From Blautia faecis (GTDB lineage Bacteria > Bacillota > Clostridia > Lachnospirales > Lachnospiraceae), in the NCBI RefSeq assembly GCF_020554845.1, contig NZ_JAJCIA010000001.1, forward strand, positions 62,001-126,000: 64,000 nt of DNA, given 5' to 3'. Shown here in pieces: positions 9,705 to 18,734 of this stretch. Both the position numbers and the translations under genes were made by a program. Numbering within the stretch: the stretch's first letter is position 1; each line of letters opens with the position of its first letter. The notes beneath the pieces were generated by a model. That model made no database searches. It was not told the DNA's origin and saw only the letters and a program-made list of their open reading frames with translations.

Positions 9705-9760
9705 AACTGCCAGAGCAGTGAGCAAAAAAACGAAAGAGTATGCTCAATGTTCTGGCAGTT
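9705..9760. terminator. Terminator hairpin after gpsA, usable from both strands
   Basis: AACTGCCAGA (9705-9714) pairs perfectly with TCTGGCAGTT (9751-9760) around a 36-base loop. A-rich sequence precedes it, so it is stronger for the minus-strand aldo/keto reductase gene; the plus-strand tail TAATAATTT is weaker. Confidence 0.6.
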
Positions 9761-9784
9761 AATAATTTACAAAGAGTGAAAAGA

Positions 9785-10609
9785 TTAAAAAATAACATCC
9801 TTCAGATCATCCGGCACATGGGATGTATGGAGATCTTCATTTAAAGTATCCATGATCGCCATATCTTCATCCTCAATGTTGAAATCAAAAATATTGGCGT
9901 TGGAAGCAATGCGGTCTGGATTGACGGATTTCGGAATTACAGAAATACCCTTTTGGATTGCCCAGCGAAGACCGACCTGAGCAGGAGTATGTGCATACTT
10001 GGTTCCGAGAACACACATTACATCATTGTCAAGGTAAGCACCTCTGGCAAGCGGTGCATAAGCCTGAACCTGAATTCCTTCCGACTGGCAATATTCAATC
10101 AGTTCTTTCGGATAGCAAAGCGGATGACATTCGATCTGGTTGACAGCAGGTACAATACCGGAAATTTTCTTAAGCTCTTCCAGATGATGAATCTGGAAAT
10201 TGCTGACGCCGATGGAAAGTACACGGCCGGTTTCAAGAAGTTTGGCCATCTCCAGCCAGGTTCCGGTATAGCAGCCAGGCACCGGCCAGTGAATCAGATA
10301 AAGATCCAGGTAATCCAGCTTCAACCGCTCCATGCTTCTATAAAAAGCCCCATCTACATCTCCAAGGCGCTGCGCGTTATTCCAGATCTTGCTGGTGATA
10401 AAAAGTTCCTTGCGTGGGACACCACATTTGGCAATTGCCTTGCCTACACTTTCTTCGTTTTTGTAAGCGGAAGCAGTGTCAATAAGACGGTAGCCCGCGT
10501 TCACTGCAGCTGTAATGGCTGTCTCTGCTTCGTTATCTGCTGTTTTATATACACCAAGCCCTAAAAGGGGCATTTCTCTGTCGGTATTCAGGAATACGGT
10601 TTCTCTCAA
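9785..10609 (-). CDS. Aldo/keto reductase
   Basis: About 274 residues, a TIM-barrel oxidoreductase. The catalytic tetrad is visible: Asp and Tyr in DTASAYKNEESVG, Lys in ITSKIW, His in YLIHWPVPG; GVSNF and the NADPH-binding end IPKSVNPDRI are also present. Such enzymes reduce small aldehydes and ketones; the substrate cannot be told. The open frame extends to 10633, but AGGAGG lies inside that extension and sits 8 bases before a TTG at 10609, so I take TTG as start. It is monocistronic, between two plus-strand units. Confidence 0.85.
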   Translation of the reverse strand: MRETVFLNTDREMPLLGLGVYKTADNEAETAITAAVNAGYRLIDTASAYKNEESVGKAIAKCGVPRKELFITSKIWNNAQRLGDVDGAFYRSMERLKLDYLDLYLIHWPVPGCYTGTWLEMAKLLETGRVLSIGVSNFQIHHLEELKKISGIVPAVNQIECHPLCYPKELIEYCQSEGIQVQAYAPLARGAYLDNDVMCVLGTKYAHTPAQVGLRWAIQKGISVIPKSVNPDRIASNANIFDFNIEDEDMAIMDTLNEDLHTSHVPDDLKDVIF

Positions 10610-10680
10610 AGCTAATTCCTCCTCATTAAACAATAAATGCTGCTGCTCATGAAGTAATCAGCAACCAATAAATTTCATTC

Positions 10681-10686
10681 ATTATA
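10681..10686 (-). promoter_or_regulatory. Extended -10 promoter for the aldo/keto reductase
   Basis: On the minus strand TGCTATAAT is an exact -10 with a TG extension, about 75 bases before the start. No good -35 is seen. Confidence 0.55.
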
Positions 10687-10843
10687 GCATATAATTACAA
10701 AACATTCACCTGTTTTTTGCTTAAATACGCATTCGTTAATCTTTAGACAAACTTTAGAAATAACTGGTAAAATTGTACAGAAATTAAAACATATATTTGT
10801 GTGGTAAAGCGTTGAAATTTGGTAAAATTTTATAATTATCTCC

Positions 10844-10872
10844 TTGCGTAATAATGAGAAAGGTTGTATAAT
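10844..10872 (+). promoter_or_regulatory. Sigma-A type promoter upstream of the nickel-protein genes
   Basis: TTGCGT (10844-10849) and a perfect TATAAT (10867-10872) separated by 17 bases. It drives the leader at about 10878-11047 and, by read-through, the His-rich protein and cooT. Confidence 0.75.
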
Positions 10873-10877
10873 AAAAG

Positions 10878-11047
10878 AAAAATTTGATAAATTTATGTCA
10901 TAACTCTGCGATTTTTTAGGTAGAAGAAAGAAAATGTGTTATGCATGAAGGTATGAGGTATGCGGAATCTCATTATATTAAAAGGGAATAGAATATCTTT
11001 ATATCCATTCTTACATGTTTTCTCACGTTGCCGGCGTGAGTTTTTTT
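10878..11047 (+). ncRNA. Terminated leader RNA or small RNA of unknown class
   Basis: A transcript from the 10844-10872 promoter would run about 170 bases through gene-free sequence and meet an intrinsic terminator at 11022-11047, 66 bases before the His-rich gene. I do not recognise a known riboswitch core. It may be a small RNA or a regulated leader for nickel-related genes. The rest of the 504-base gap holds only this and the two promoters. Confidence 0.45.
11022..11047 (+). terminator. Intrinsic terminator ending the leader RNA
   Basis: CTCACG / TTGCCGG loop / CGTGAG followed by seven T residues. No protein gene precedes it on this strand for over 1.3 kb, so it terminates or attenuates the leader. 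Confidence 0.8.
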
Positions 11048-11113
11048 CGTGCCTGGAAGAGAAACAATGTTATGATTTGTCTGCCGCATTCAAGGCGGAA
11101 AGGAGTAGTTACT

Positions 11114-11509
11114 ATGCATTTGATCAAAGATGAAAACGGCAATCTGATCCAGCATGGTCATGAGCATACCCACCAGCATACCCATGCAGACGGAGTGAGC
11201 CATACACATGCGCATACCCATGACGGAACAGAAGGTCATGACCATACACATAATGAGGGACAGAACTGCAGTACAGACTGCGGCGGCTGCCAGGGAGGGG
11301 ACTGCAGGAATGAGACAGTAGCTCTTCTTACCTATATGCTTCAGCACAATGAGCACCATGCAGCAGAACTTGACCAGATGGCGGATAATCTTGCCAAGAT
11401 GGGAATGGATGCCGCTGCGAAGACCATTAAGGAAAGCGTATCCGATTTCCAGAAAGGCAACATGCGCCTTGGCCTTGCCCTGACTCTTGTGAAAGAGGAA
11501 ATGAAATAA
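11114..11509 (+). CDS. His-rich, probably nickel-binding protein
   Basis: 131 residues. Residues 14-55 contain a dense array of His (HGHEHTHQHTHADGVSHTH and onward), then a Cys-rich patch CSTDCGGCQGGDC, then a helical domain starting NETVALLTYMLQHNEHHAAELDQM. The His and Cys content suggests metal storage or delivery. It lies 12 bases before cooT and upstream of the CO dehydrogenase genes, so nickel for CODH/ACS is the likely cargo, in the manner of CooJ, though it is not recognisably a CooJ homologue in sequence. The ATG at 11114 follows AAAGGAG. The function is inferred from composition and context. Confidence 0.75.
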   Translation: MHLIKDENGNLIQHGHEHTHQHTHADGVSHTHAHTHDGTEGHDHTHNEGQNCSTDCGGCQGGDCRNETVALLTYMLQHNEHHAAELDQMADNLAKMGMDAAAKTIKESVSDFQKGNMRLGLALTLVKEEMK

Positions 11510-11521
11510 GGAGGCATTATT

Positions 11522-11704
11522 ATGTGTTTAGCAACTGTATATAAAGAAAATGACGATTCTGTAATCTTCAAGAACGTCAGCCGTATTAATGTAGATGGAA
11601 ACAAACTTGTTCTCCGCGATATTATGGGTGATGAAAGAGTGGTAGAGGGAACCATCCTTATGGTAGACCTTGCGAACAGTATCGTTAAAGTAAAATGTGA
11701 CTGA
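11522..11704 (+). CDS. cooT: CooT family nickel-binding protein
   Basis: 60 residues starting MCLATVYKENDDSVIFKNVS, matching CooT: a small protein whose second residue is a cysteine that binds Ni(II) in the dimer, with DIMGDERVVEGTILMVDL as the central strand region. CooT is associated with CO dehydrogenase maturation. AAGGAGG stands 8 bases upstream, and the gene follows the His-rich gene by 12 bases. The 190 bases after it hold no gene and no clear terminator, so read-through into metF is possible. Confidence 0.85.
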   Translation: MCLATVYKENDDSVIFKNVSRINVDGNKLVLRDIMGDERVVEGTILMVDLANSIVKVKCD

Positions 11705-11894
11705 CATGAATTTTCTGATTACTGTTCAGTGGAAATGTTTCATAAGGTGCATTTGCAAACAAAGTGTACAGTAACGTTTTCTGCTGATACAGAAGAACAA
11801 AAGCGGATTGCTTCAGTAATCCGTGATGCTTATCAGATCTTGAGGCATTATGCCTTTAGAATAAAAATTACTTAATACGTGGAGGTATGTAATT

Positions 11895-12827
11895 ATGAAA
11901 TTGTCAGAAGCAATGAGAGAAAGAATGCTTCTGTCTTTCGAGCTATTTCCGCCGAAGACAGAAAAGGGGATGGATAACCTTCCTGGGACGATCGATCATC
12001 TGATGAAATACAAACCTGCGTACATTTCCTGTACATACGGTGCAGGCGGCGGAAACGTTGGTGCTAACAGAGAAGTATGCCAGATGATCAAGAAAGCCGG
12101 AACAACACCGGTTACCCATTTCACAGTAATCAAGAACACAAAAGAGGGAATCAAAGAGCAGCTGGATCAGTACCTTGCAGAGGGTGTAGATCATATGCTT
12201 GCACTTCGTGGAGATATTCCGCTTGGTGAAACAACAACCTGCGGTGATTTCAACTACGCTACAGATCTTGTTAAATTTGTCCGTGACGAATTTGGTGACA
12301 AATTCGAAATCGCAGTTGCAGGATCTCCGGAGGGACACATTGCATGCCGCAGCCTTGATGCTGATATTGCAGTTCTGAGACAGAAACAGGACAATGGTGC
12401 CGATTATATCATGACTCAGCTTTGCTGGGATATGGAGCAGTTTAAATACTGGCTGGATTCAATCCGTGAGGCTGGTGTTACAATGCCTGTAGACGTAGGA
12501 GTTATGCCAATTCTTGACATGTCCGCTACAATTAATATGGCACTTTCCCGTAACGGTTGTGTAATGGACCGTGAGCTTTGCAGACTCATTTCCAGAAACT
12601 GGCTGTTCCCGAATCCATTTGCAGCAAAAGATGCTGATGGCAAGCCGTTTGATATGTTCTATGATGATAAGATCAAGAGATTCAAAGAAGAGGGAATCGA
12701 GTACACGATCAGACAGATCGACGAGTACCGCGCTCTCGGCGTAGATGGCATCCATCTGTATGCTTTGAATAAATGGAAAGATGTATCCGAGATCATTGAC
12801 AGATCCGGACTTTGTACTTTAATCTAA
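11895..12827 (+). CDS. metF: 5,10-Methylenetetrahydrofolate reductase
   Basis: 310 residues. MetF features include SFELFPPKTEKG at the start, YISCTYGAGGG, LALRGDIP and the FAD-binding barrel through GVDGIHLYALNKW. It reduces methylene-THF to methyl-THF, the last step of the methyl branch. In many acetogens metF is paired with metV (zinc subunit) and sometimes rnfC2 or hdrA-type partners; none is adjacent here, so its electron donor cannot be read from context. GGAGG is 10 bases before the ATG. The gene is followed 42 bases later by a CooC-type ATPase. Confidence 0.93.
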   Translation: MKLSEAMRERMLLSFELFPPKTEKGMDNLPGTIDHLMKYKPAYISCTYGAGGGNVGANREVCQMIKKAGTTPVTHFTVIKNTKEGIKEQLDQYLAEGVDHMLALRGDIPLGETTTCGDFNYATDLVKFVRDEFGDKFEIAVAGSPEGHIACRSLDADIAVLRQKQDNGADYIMTQLCWDMEQFKYWLDSIREAGVTMPVDVGVMPILDMSATINMALSRNGCVMDRELCRLISRNWLFPNPFAAKDADGKPFDMFYDDKIKRFKEEGIEYTIRQIDEYRALGVDGIHLYALNKWKDVSEIIDRSGLCTLI

Positions 12828-12869
12828 TCGATTTTGACTTAAATTTTTCAGGAGGCAATTGATAGTATT

Positions 12870-13640
12870 ATGGCACATGTAATTGCTGTCGCAGGTAAAG
12901 GCGGCGTTGGTAAAACCACATTATGCGGAATGCTGATCCAGTATCTCTGCGAGAAAGGCAAAGGACCGATCCTTGCAGTAGATGCTGACGCAAACTCAAA
13001 TCTGAACGAAGTTCTTGGAGTAGAAGTGGAGACTACACTTGGTGATGTAAGGGAAGAAATTGCTCGCGCAGAGCTTGCAAGCGAGAATCCGATCCCGGCG
13101 GGAATGTCCAAGGCGGATTACGCTGAAAGACGTTTTGAGGATGCTCTGGTAGAAGATGATGATTTTGATCTTCTGGTTATGGGCAGAACCCAGGGAAAAG
13201 GCTGCTACTGTTTTGTAAATGGACTTCTTCAGACCCAGCTTGCCAAATACCAGAATAATTATCCTTATATCGTAGTTGATAACGAAGCTGGTATGGAGCA
13301 CATCAGCAGGGGAGTACTTCCGTCCATGCAGACAGCGATTCTGGTCAGTGACTGTTCCAGAAGAGGTGTACAGGCTGTAGGTCGTATTGCAGAGCTTATT
13401 AAAGAATGTGATATGCACCCGGATACAGTAGGCCTTATCATTAACCGTGCTCCTGGCGGAAAGCTGAATGACGGAATCAAAGAAGAGATTGAGAAGCAGG
13501 GTCTTCATCTTCTTGGCGTAGTGCCGCAGGATGAGACTGTTTACGAGTATGACTGCGAGGGTAAACCGACTGCAGGGCTTCCGGAAGATAATCCGGTAAA
13601 GATGGCTCTTCGTGAGATCGTAGATAAGCTTGTTTTATAA
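12870..13640 (+). CDS. CooC/AcsF-type nickel-insertion ATPase (first copy)
   Basis: 256 residues, a MinD-like P-loop ATPase. The deviant Walker A GKGGVGKTTL is at residues 9-18, DADANSNL follows, and a Cys-x-Cys pair lies in GRTQGKGCYCFVNGL near residue 112; in CooC this pair binds nickel at the dimer interface. It is expected to load Ni into CODH or ACS. A second, more distant copy stands after acsA (15744-16517), so the two may serve different active sites (ACS versus CODH), which is inference. A terminator follows at 13697. Confidence 0.88.
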   Translation: MAHVIAVAGKGGVGKTTLCGMLIQYLCEKGKGPILAVDADANSNLNEVLGVEVETTLGDVREEIARAELASENPIPAGMSKADYAERRFEDALVEDDDFDLLVMGRTQGKGCYCFVNGLLQTQLAKYQNNYPYIVVDNEAGMEHISRGVLPSMQTAILVSDCSRRGVQAVGRIAELIKECDMHPDTVGLIINRAPGGKLNDGIKEEIEKQGLHLLGVVPQDETVYEYDCEGKPTAGLPEDNPVKMALREIVDKLVL

Positions 13641-13696
13641 GGGAAGTCCCCCTTACCCCACATGTTTATGTGATAAGAGGATAGAAATGGCATTAT

Positions 13697-13734
13697 AATT
13701 CGCAGCAGGCAAGAACGCTGCTGCGGAATTTTTG
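13697..13734 (+). terminator. Intrinsic terminator before acsA
   Basis: AATTCGCAGCAG pairs with CTGCTGCGGAATT (one bulge) and runs into TTTTTG. It probably closes the metF-cooC unit, so acsA would have its own promoter in the 90 bases that follow. Confidence 0.7.
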
Positions 13735-13826
13735 TCAGGTATTTATCCCATGGGAGGGGATGGGTTCCGGAAAACGGAATATAAATAAATTTATCAAAAG
13801 TAACACATACTTAGAGGAGGTCAATA

Positions 13827-15719
13827 ATGAGTGAATTCAAATTAACTACAGTGGAAGAATTCGAAGCTGCCACAGCCCGTCTTCTTGAGACTGGTGCAAA
13901 GGTAGGCGCTGATTCCTGGCAGATGCGTGTTAAGAATCAGACTCCACACTGTAAATTCGGTGAGCAGGGCGTATGTTGCCGAATCTGTTCAATGGGTCCG
14001 TGCCGTATTACACCTAAGGCACCGAGAGGTATCTGCGGATGCGATGTACATGGTATCGTAGGAAGAAACTTCCTTCGTTTCACAGCAGGCGGCGCAGCTA
14101 CACACTCTGATCACGGACGTGAGATCTGTATCACACTTGGACATGCAAAAGAGGGCGGCGACTATCAGGTGAAAGATCCTGAGAAGCTGATCCGTATTGC
14201 AAAAGAGTGGGGCGTTGAGACAGAGGGTAAAGACATCTATGATCTGGCTCATGAAATGTCTGATCTTGCTCAGGAAGAATACGGAAAGATCAGAGGATAT
14301 TCCAGATGGCTTAAGAGAGCACCTCAGCATACACAGGATCTGTGGCATGCAGCTGGAATTGAGCCAAGAGCAATTGACCGTGAGGTTTCCTGTGCACTTC
14401 ATATGACTCATATGGGTAACACAAGTAAACCGGAGGCTCTGATCCGTCAGGCGCTTCGTAACGGTCTTTCCGATGGATGGGGCGGTTCCATGTGCGGAAC
14501 TGAGTTCTCTGATGTCCTTTTCGGAACTCCAAAGCCAATCGATACCGAGGCTAACCTTGGTGTTATGAATGCAGAGAATGTAAACATCGTTGTTCATGGA
14601 CATGACCCGAGTCTTTCTGAGATGATCTGTGAGTATGCAGACAGCAAAGAGATGATCGACTATGCGAAATCCATGGGTGCTAAGGGAATCACTGTTTCCG
14701 GTGTATGTTGTACATCTAATGAGGTTGCAATGCGTCGCGGTATTCCGATGGCAGGTAACTTCTTACAGCAGGAGAACGTTGTACTGACAGGTGCCTGTGA
14801 GGCAATCGTAGTTGACGTTCAGTGTATTTTCCCGGCACTTGGACCTCTTTCCAAATGCTTCCATACAAAATTCATCACAACTTCTCCAATCTGCCAGATG
14901 CCAGATTCCGATTTCATTGAATTTGATGCAGGTACAGCAGGAGAGAAAGCAAAACAGATCGTAAAACTTGCATGTGAAAACTTCAAGAACAGAAAACCAG
15001 AGCTTGTACATATCCCGGATCTGAAACATAAAGCTACTGTTGGTTACTCTGTAGAAGCAATCGTTAAGACACTTGACGGCGTAACAAACTCTCAGGTAGA
15101 CGAGACTGGTACCACCAAACCTCTTCTTGAGTGTATTACATCTGGTGTTATCCGTGGTGCTGTTGCTATGGTTGGATGTAACAACCCGAAGGTCAGACCT
15201 GACACAGCTCACATCGAACTTATGAAGAAACTGATCGCAAACGATATCGTGATCATCGCTTCCGGATGTTCCGCTCAGGCAGCTGCTCGTGCAGGACTTA
15301 TGGACAAAGCTGCAAAAGACCTTTGCGGTGCTGGTCTGAAACGTGTTTGCGAGCTTGCAGATATCCCGCCAGTATTACATATGGGATCCTGTGTTGATAT
15401 CAGCCGTATGCTGATCCTTGCTTCTGAGCTTGCCAAGGATTCCGGACTGAACATTTCCCAGCTTCCAGTAGTAGGATGTGCTCCTGAGTGGATGTCTGAG
15501 AAGGCAGTTTCCATTGGAAACTATGTAGTAGCAACTGGTCTTGATACATATCTTGGTGTAGACCCATATGTTTCCGGTTCTACAGAGGTTGCAAGCCTCC
15601 TTACAGAAGGGGTACGTGACTGGGTAGAGGCAGCATATACAGTTGAGAAAGATATTGATAAATTAGGCGATCTTATGATTGCGAGAATCGAAGAAAAACG
15701 TGACGCTCTCGGAATCTGA
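13827..15719 (+). CDS. acsA: Carbon monoxide dehydrogenase catalytic subunit
   Basis: 630 residues, the normal size for the Ni-Fe CODH of the bifunctional complex. The D and B cluster cysteines are in HCKFGEQGVCCRICSMGPCR (residues about 40-56) and the following GICGCDVHG. C-cluster ligands lie in VHGHDPSLSE, GVCCTSNE, DVQCIFPAL, VGCNNPKV and HMGSCVDISR. The enzyme reduces CO2 to CO for acetyl-CoA synthesis and sends CO to ACS through a tunnel. Codon use is strongly biased, as expected for a highly expressed gene. GAGGAGG precedes the ATG. cooC and acsB follow directly. Confidence 0.97.
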   Translation: MSEFKLTTVEEFEAATARLLETGAKVGADSWQMRVKNQTPHCKFGEQGVCCRICSMGPCRITPKAPRGICGCDVHGIVGRNFLRFTAGGAATHSDHGREICITLGHAKEGGDYQVKDPEKLIRIAKEWGVETEGKDIYDLAHEMSDLAQEEYGKIRGYSRWLKRAPQHTQDLWHAAGIEPRAIDREVSCALHMTHMGNTSKPEALIRQALRNGLSDGWGGSMCGTEFSDVLFGTPKPIDTEANLGVMNAENVNIVVHGHDPSLSEMICEYADSKEMIDYAKSMGAKGITVSGVCCTSNEVAMRRGIPMAGNFLQQENVVLTGACEAIVVDVQCIFPALGPLSKCFHTKFITTSPICQMPDSDFIEFDAGTAGEKAKQIVKLACENFKNRKPELVHIPDLKHKATVGYSVEAIVKTLDGVTNSQVDETGTTKPLLECITSGVIRGAVAMVGCNNPKVRPDTAHIELMKKLIANDIVIIASGCSAQAAARAGLMDKAAKDLCGAGLKRVCELADIPPVLHMGSCVDISRMLILASELAKDSGLNISQLPVVGCAPEWMSEKAVSIGNYVVATGLDTYLGVDPYVSGSTEVASLLTEGVRDWVEAAYTVEKDIDKLGDLMIARIEEKRDALGI

Positions 15720-15743
15720 TCGAAGGAAAGGCGCGATTAACTT

Positions 15744-16517
15744 ATGAAAATAGCAGTAACCGGTAAAGGCGGAGTAGGAAAGACAACTTTTGCGGCAACA
15801 CTTGCCAGACTATATGCAGATGAAGGGAAAAAGGTCCTTGCAGCTGATGTTGACCCGGACGCAAACCTGGGACTGGCTCTTGGATTTGATGAGGAGACTT
15901 TAGATTCCATCGTTCCCATTTCCAAGATGCGTAAGCTGGTAGAGGAGCGTACCGGAGCCAACAGCCAGAATCAGTTTTATACACTGAATCCGAAGGTAGA
16001 CGACATTCCGGACACCTACGGAAAGGTTTGTAATGGTGTAAAGCTGCTTGTCCTTGGAACCGTGGAAACAGGCGGAGGCGGATGTGTCTGTCCTGAACAT
16101 GTCATGTTAAAAAGAATCATCAGCAACCTTGTAGTGCACAGGGATGATGTGGTAATTATGGATATGGAAGCCGGTCTGGAGCATCTGGGCCGGGGAACCA
16201 CGGAGAGCATGGACGAATTTATTGTGGTGATCGAACCAGGTGCAAGAAGTGTACAGACCTACAAAAACGTAAAACGTCTTGCAAAGGATCTTGGCATTAC
16301 TCAGGTTAAGGTAGTGGCCAACAAAGTACGGAACGAAGAGGATGAAGAATTTATCCGCAACAAGATTCCGGCAGAAGATCTTCTTGGAATGATCCATTAC
16401 AATGTAGAAGTTATGGACGCAGACCGCCAGGGTAAATCACCCTATGATTTCAGTGAGACAGTAACATCTGAGATCAGAAAGATTAAAGAAAAGATAGACA
16501 ACGAATCAAGTCTGTAA
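15744..16517 (+). CDS. cooC: CO dehydrogenase maturation ATPase CooC
   Basis: 257 residues. It has the deviant Walker A GKGGVGKTTFAA at residues 7-18, DVDPDANLGLALG, and the nickel-binding CVCPEH (Cys-x-Cys near residue 115). MDMEAGLEHLGRGT is the switch region. It is the canonical CooC, lying between acsA and acsB with 24- and 18-base gaps. It shares overall architecture with the ATPase at 12870 but has a clearly different sequence. Role: ATP-driven insertion of Ni into the CODH C-cluster. Confidence 0.93.
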   Translation: MKIAVTGKGGVGKTTFAATLARLYADEGKKVLAADVDPDANLGLALGFDEETLDSIVPISKMRKLVEERTGANSQNQFYTLNPKVDDIPDTYGKVCNGVKLLVLGTVETGGGGCVCPEHVMLKRIISNLVVHRDDVVIMDMEAGLEHLGRGTTESMDEFIVVIEPGARSVQTYKNVKRLAKDLGITQVKVVANKVRNEEDEEFIRNKIPAEDLLGMIHYNVEVMDADRQGKSPYDFSETVTSEIRKIKEKIDNESSL

Positions 16518-16535
16518 ATAATAGGAGGTACTACA

Positions 16536-18665
16536 GTGACTTTATTTGATAGAGTATTCAGCGGAAACGACGCTGTTTATGGATTAACAGAGGGCGCTAT
16601 TGATGCAGCCATCGCACAGCATGGCGAAGACAAAGCAGTAAGCTTCCCTGATACCGCTTACAGCCTTCCTTGCTACTATTCAGTAACAGGAACCAAGGTT
16701 ACAACCTTAAAAGAGTTAAAAGAGGCTCTTGGCGTTGTAAAAACTCTTATGACAAGAGAGAAAAGACTGAACGACGCATTCATGTCCGGTATTGCTACCG
16801 CACTTTGCGCAGAGTTCATCGAAGTTCTGAAATATATCGACGGAGCAACACCATATGAGGAGCCATGCTATGGCCACCTTGCAGATGCTGTGATCCGTGA
16901 GCTTGGTGTACCGCTTGTAACAGGCGATATCCCTGGTGTAGCCGTTATCCTTGGAACAGCTCCATCTGTAGAAGAGGGTGTTGCACTTGTAAAGAGCTAT
17001 CAGGCACAGGGTATTCTTGTAACACTGGTTGGCGGAATCATTGACCAGGTGAAGGAAGCTGGCATGAACACTGGAGCAAACGTACGTGTTATTCCTCTTG
17101 GAAAAGACGTTACAGCAGTTATCCACGTTGTATCTGTTGCACTTCGTGCAGCTCTGATCTTCGGTAACGTAACACCTGGAGATGCAGGTACACTTATGAA
17201 ATATACAATGGACCGTGTTCCGGCATTCGTTAACGCATTCGGACCTCTGGATGACGTTGTAGTTGCTTGCGGAGCTGGCGCTATCGCACTTGGCTTCCCG
17301 GTAATCACAAACGAGACAGAGAACATCTTCCGTGTACCGAAGAGCCTTATCGTTCAGGAGGACGTAAGCAAATTCAACGCTACTTCCCTTGAGGCTCGTG
17401 ACATCAAGATCAAGATCACAAACATCGATATCCCGGTTGCATTCGCATCTGCATTCGAGGGCGAGATCATCCGTCGTAAAGACATGCGTGTTGAGTTCGA
17501 TGGTTCCCGTGTTGACTGTGCTGAGCTTGTACATACCTGTGACGCTTCTGAGATCGAGGATCACAAGATCACAGTTGTAGGACCGGAAGTTGACGAGATG
17601 GAAGACGGAAGCAAGAACAGCATTGCATACGTTGTTAAGGTTGCCGGTAAGAACATGCAGCCTGACTTTGAGCCTGTTATCGAGCGTAAATTCCACAACT
17701 ACATCAACTGTATTGAGGGTGTATATCACACCGGTCAGAGAGATATGCAGCGTATCCGTATCAGCCATGCAGCATTTGATGCAGGATTCCGTATCAAACA
17801 TATCGGTGAAGTTCTTTATACTCAGGTTAAGAACGAATTTGACGCAGTTGTTGACAAGTGTGAGGTTGTGATCTACACAGATCCTGCTGAGTGTACCAGA
17901 ATCCGTCATGAAGTTGCAATTCCGACATTCGAGAAACGTGATGATCGTCTTGCAAACCTCACTGACGAGTCTGTTGATGTATATTACAGCTGTATCCTCT
18001 GCCAGGCATTCTCCCCGTCTCACGTTTGTGTTGTTACACCAGAGAGACTTGGACTTTGCGGTGCCGTTTCATGGCTGGATGCAAAAGCTACCAACGAGCT
18101 TGATCCGAACGGACCTTGCCAGGTGATCACCAAAGAGCGTCCGATCAATGAAGAGCTTGGTTCTTATGAAGACGTTGATGAAGCGGTTCAGAAGTTCTCC
18201 CAGGGTGCTCTGGAGCACGTTACCCTGTACTCCATCATGCAGGATCCTATGACTTCCTGCGGATGCTTCGAGTGTATCTGCGGTATCGAGCCATTCTCCA
18301 ACGGTGTAGTTATTGCTAACCGTGAGTATGCAGGTATGACACCTCTCGGAATGACCTTCTCTGAGATGGCTTCCATGACAGGTGGTGGTGTTCAGACTCC
18401 TGGATTCATGGGACATGGTAAACACTTCATCGCTTCCAAGAAATTCATGAAGGCTGAGGGCGGTATCGAGCGTATCGTATGGATGCCGAAAGAATTAAAA
18501 GAGTTCATCGCAGAGAAATTAAATGCTACTGCAAAAGAACTTTACGGAATCGATAACTTTACAGATATGATCGGTGATGAGACTGTTGCTACAGATCCTG
18601 AGACTCTGGTAGGATTCCTTACAGAGAAGGGACATCCGGCACTTGGACTTGACCCGATGATGTAA
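16536..18665 (+). CDS. acsB: Acetyl-CoA synthase (CODH/ACS alpha subunit), copy 1
   Basis: 709 residues, full length. It condenses CO, the corrinoid methyl group and CoA. A-cluster ligands are visible: CILC in YYSCILCQAF, the cysteines of GLCGAVSW and NGPCQ, and the Cys-Gly-Cys of SCGCFECICG, which holds the distal nickel. Translation starts at GTG (16536), 6 bases after AGGAGG. The codons are more biased than in copy 2, suggesting that this is the main copy. A 256-base gap with a hairpin separates it from copy 2. Confidence 0.96.
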   Translation: MTLFDRVFSGNDAVYGLTEGAIDAAIAQHGEDKAVSFPDTAYSLPCYYSVTGTKVTTLKELKEALGVVKTLMTREKRLNDAFMSGIATALCAEFIEVLKYIDGATPYEEPCYGHLADAVIRELGVPLVTGDIPGVAVILGTAPSVEEGVALVKSYQAQGILVTLVGGIIDQVKEAGMNTGANVRVIPLGKDVTAVIHVVSVALRAALIFGNVTPGDAGTLMKYTMDRVPAFVNAFGPLDDVVVACGAGAIALGFPVITNETENIFRVPKSLIVQEDVSKFNATSLEARDIKIKITNIDIPVAFASAFEGEIIRRKDMRVEFDGSRVDCAELVHTCDASEIEDHKITVVGPEVDEMEDGSKNSIAYVVKVAGKNMQPDFEPVIERKFHNYINCIEGVYHTGQRDMQRIRISHAAFDAGFRIKHIGEVLYTQVKNEFDAVVDKCEVVIYTDPAECTRIRHEVAIPTFEKRDDRLANLTDESVDVYYSCILCQAFSPSHVCVVTPERLGLCGAVSWLDAKATNELDPNGPCQVITKERPINEELGSYEDVDEAVQKFSQGALEHVTLYSIMQDPMTSCGCFECICGIEPFSNGVVIANREYAGMTPLGMTFSEMASMTGGGVQTPGFMGHGKHFIASKKFMKAEGGIERIVWMPKELKEFIAEKLNATAKELYGIDNFTDMIGDETVATDPETLVGFLTEKGHPALGLDPMM

Positions 18666-18707
18666 TTTATCCAGCAGCTCCTGCTGCAAAATGGAGATAA
18701 TTTCCCT

Positions 18708-18734
18708 GGAGTCTGTCTCCTTTAGACAGGCTCC
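18708..18734 (+). promoter_or_regulatory. Strong hairpin between the two acsB copies
   Basis: GGAGTCTGTC pairs with GACAGGCTCC around TCCTTTA, with one G-U pair. No T run follows (GGGATTCAC), so it is more likely an mRNA-stability or partial-termination element than a full terminator. The gap from 18666 to 18921 has no gene. Confidence 0.5.

Noticed and set aside
16716..18023. Minus-strand open frame of 435 codons opposite acsB copy 1
   Set aside because: It arises from the strong codon bias of acsB. The product is rich in Cys and Asn without any pattern, and similar shadows occur opposite acsB copy 2, fhs and folD.
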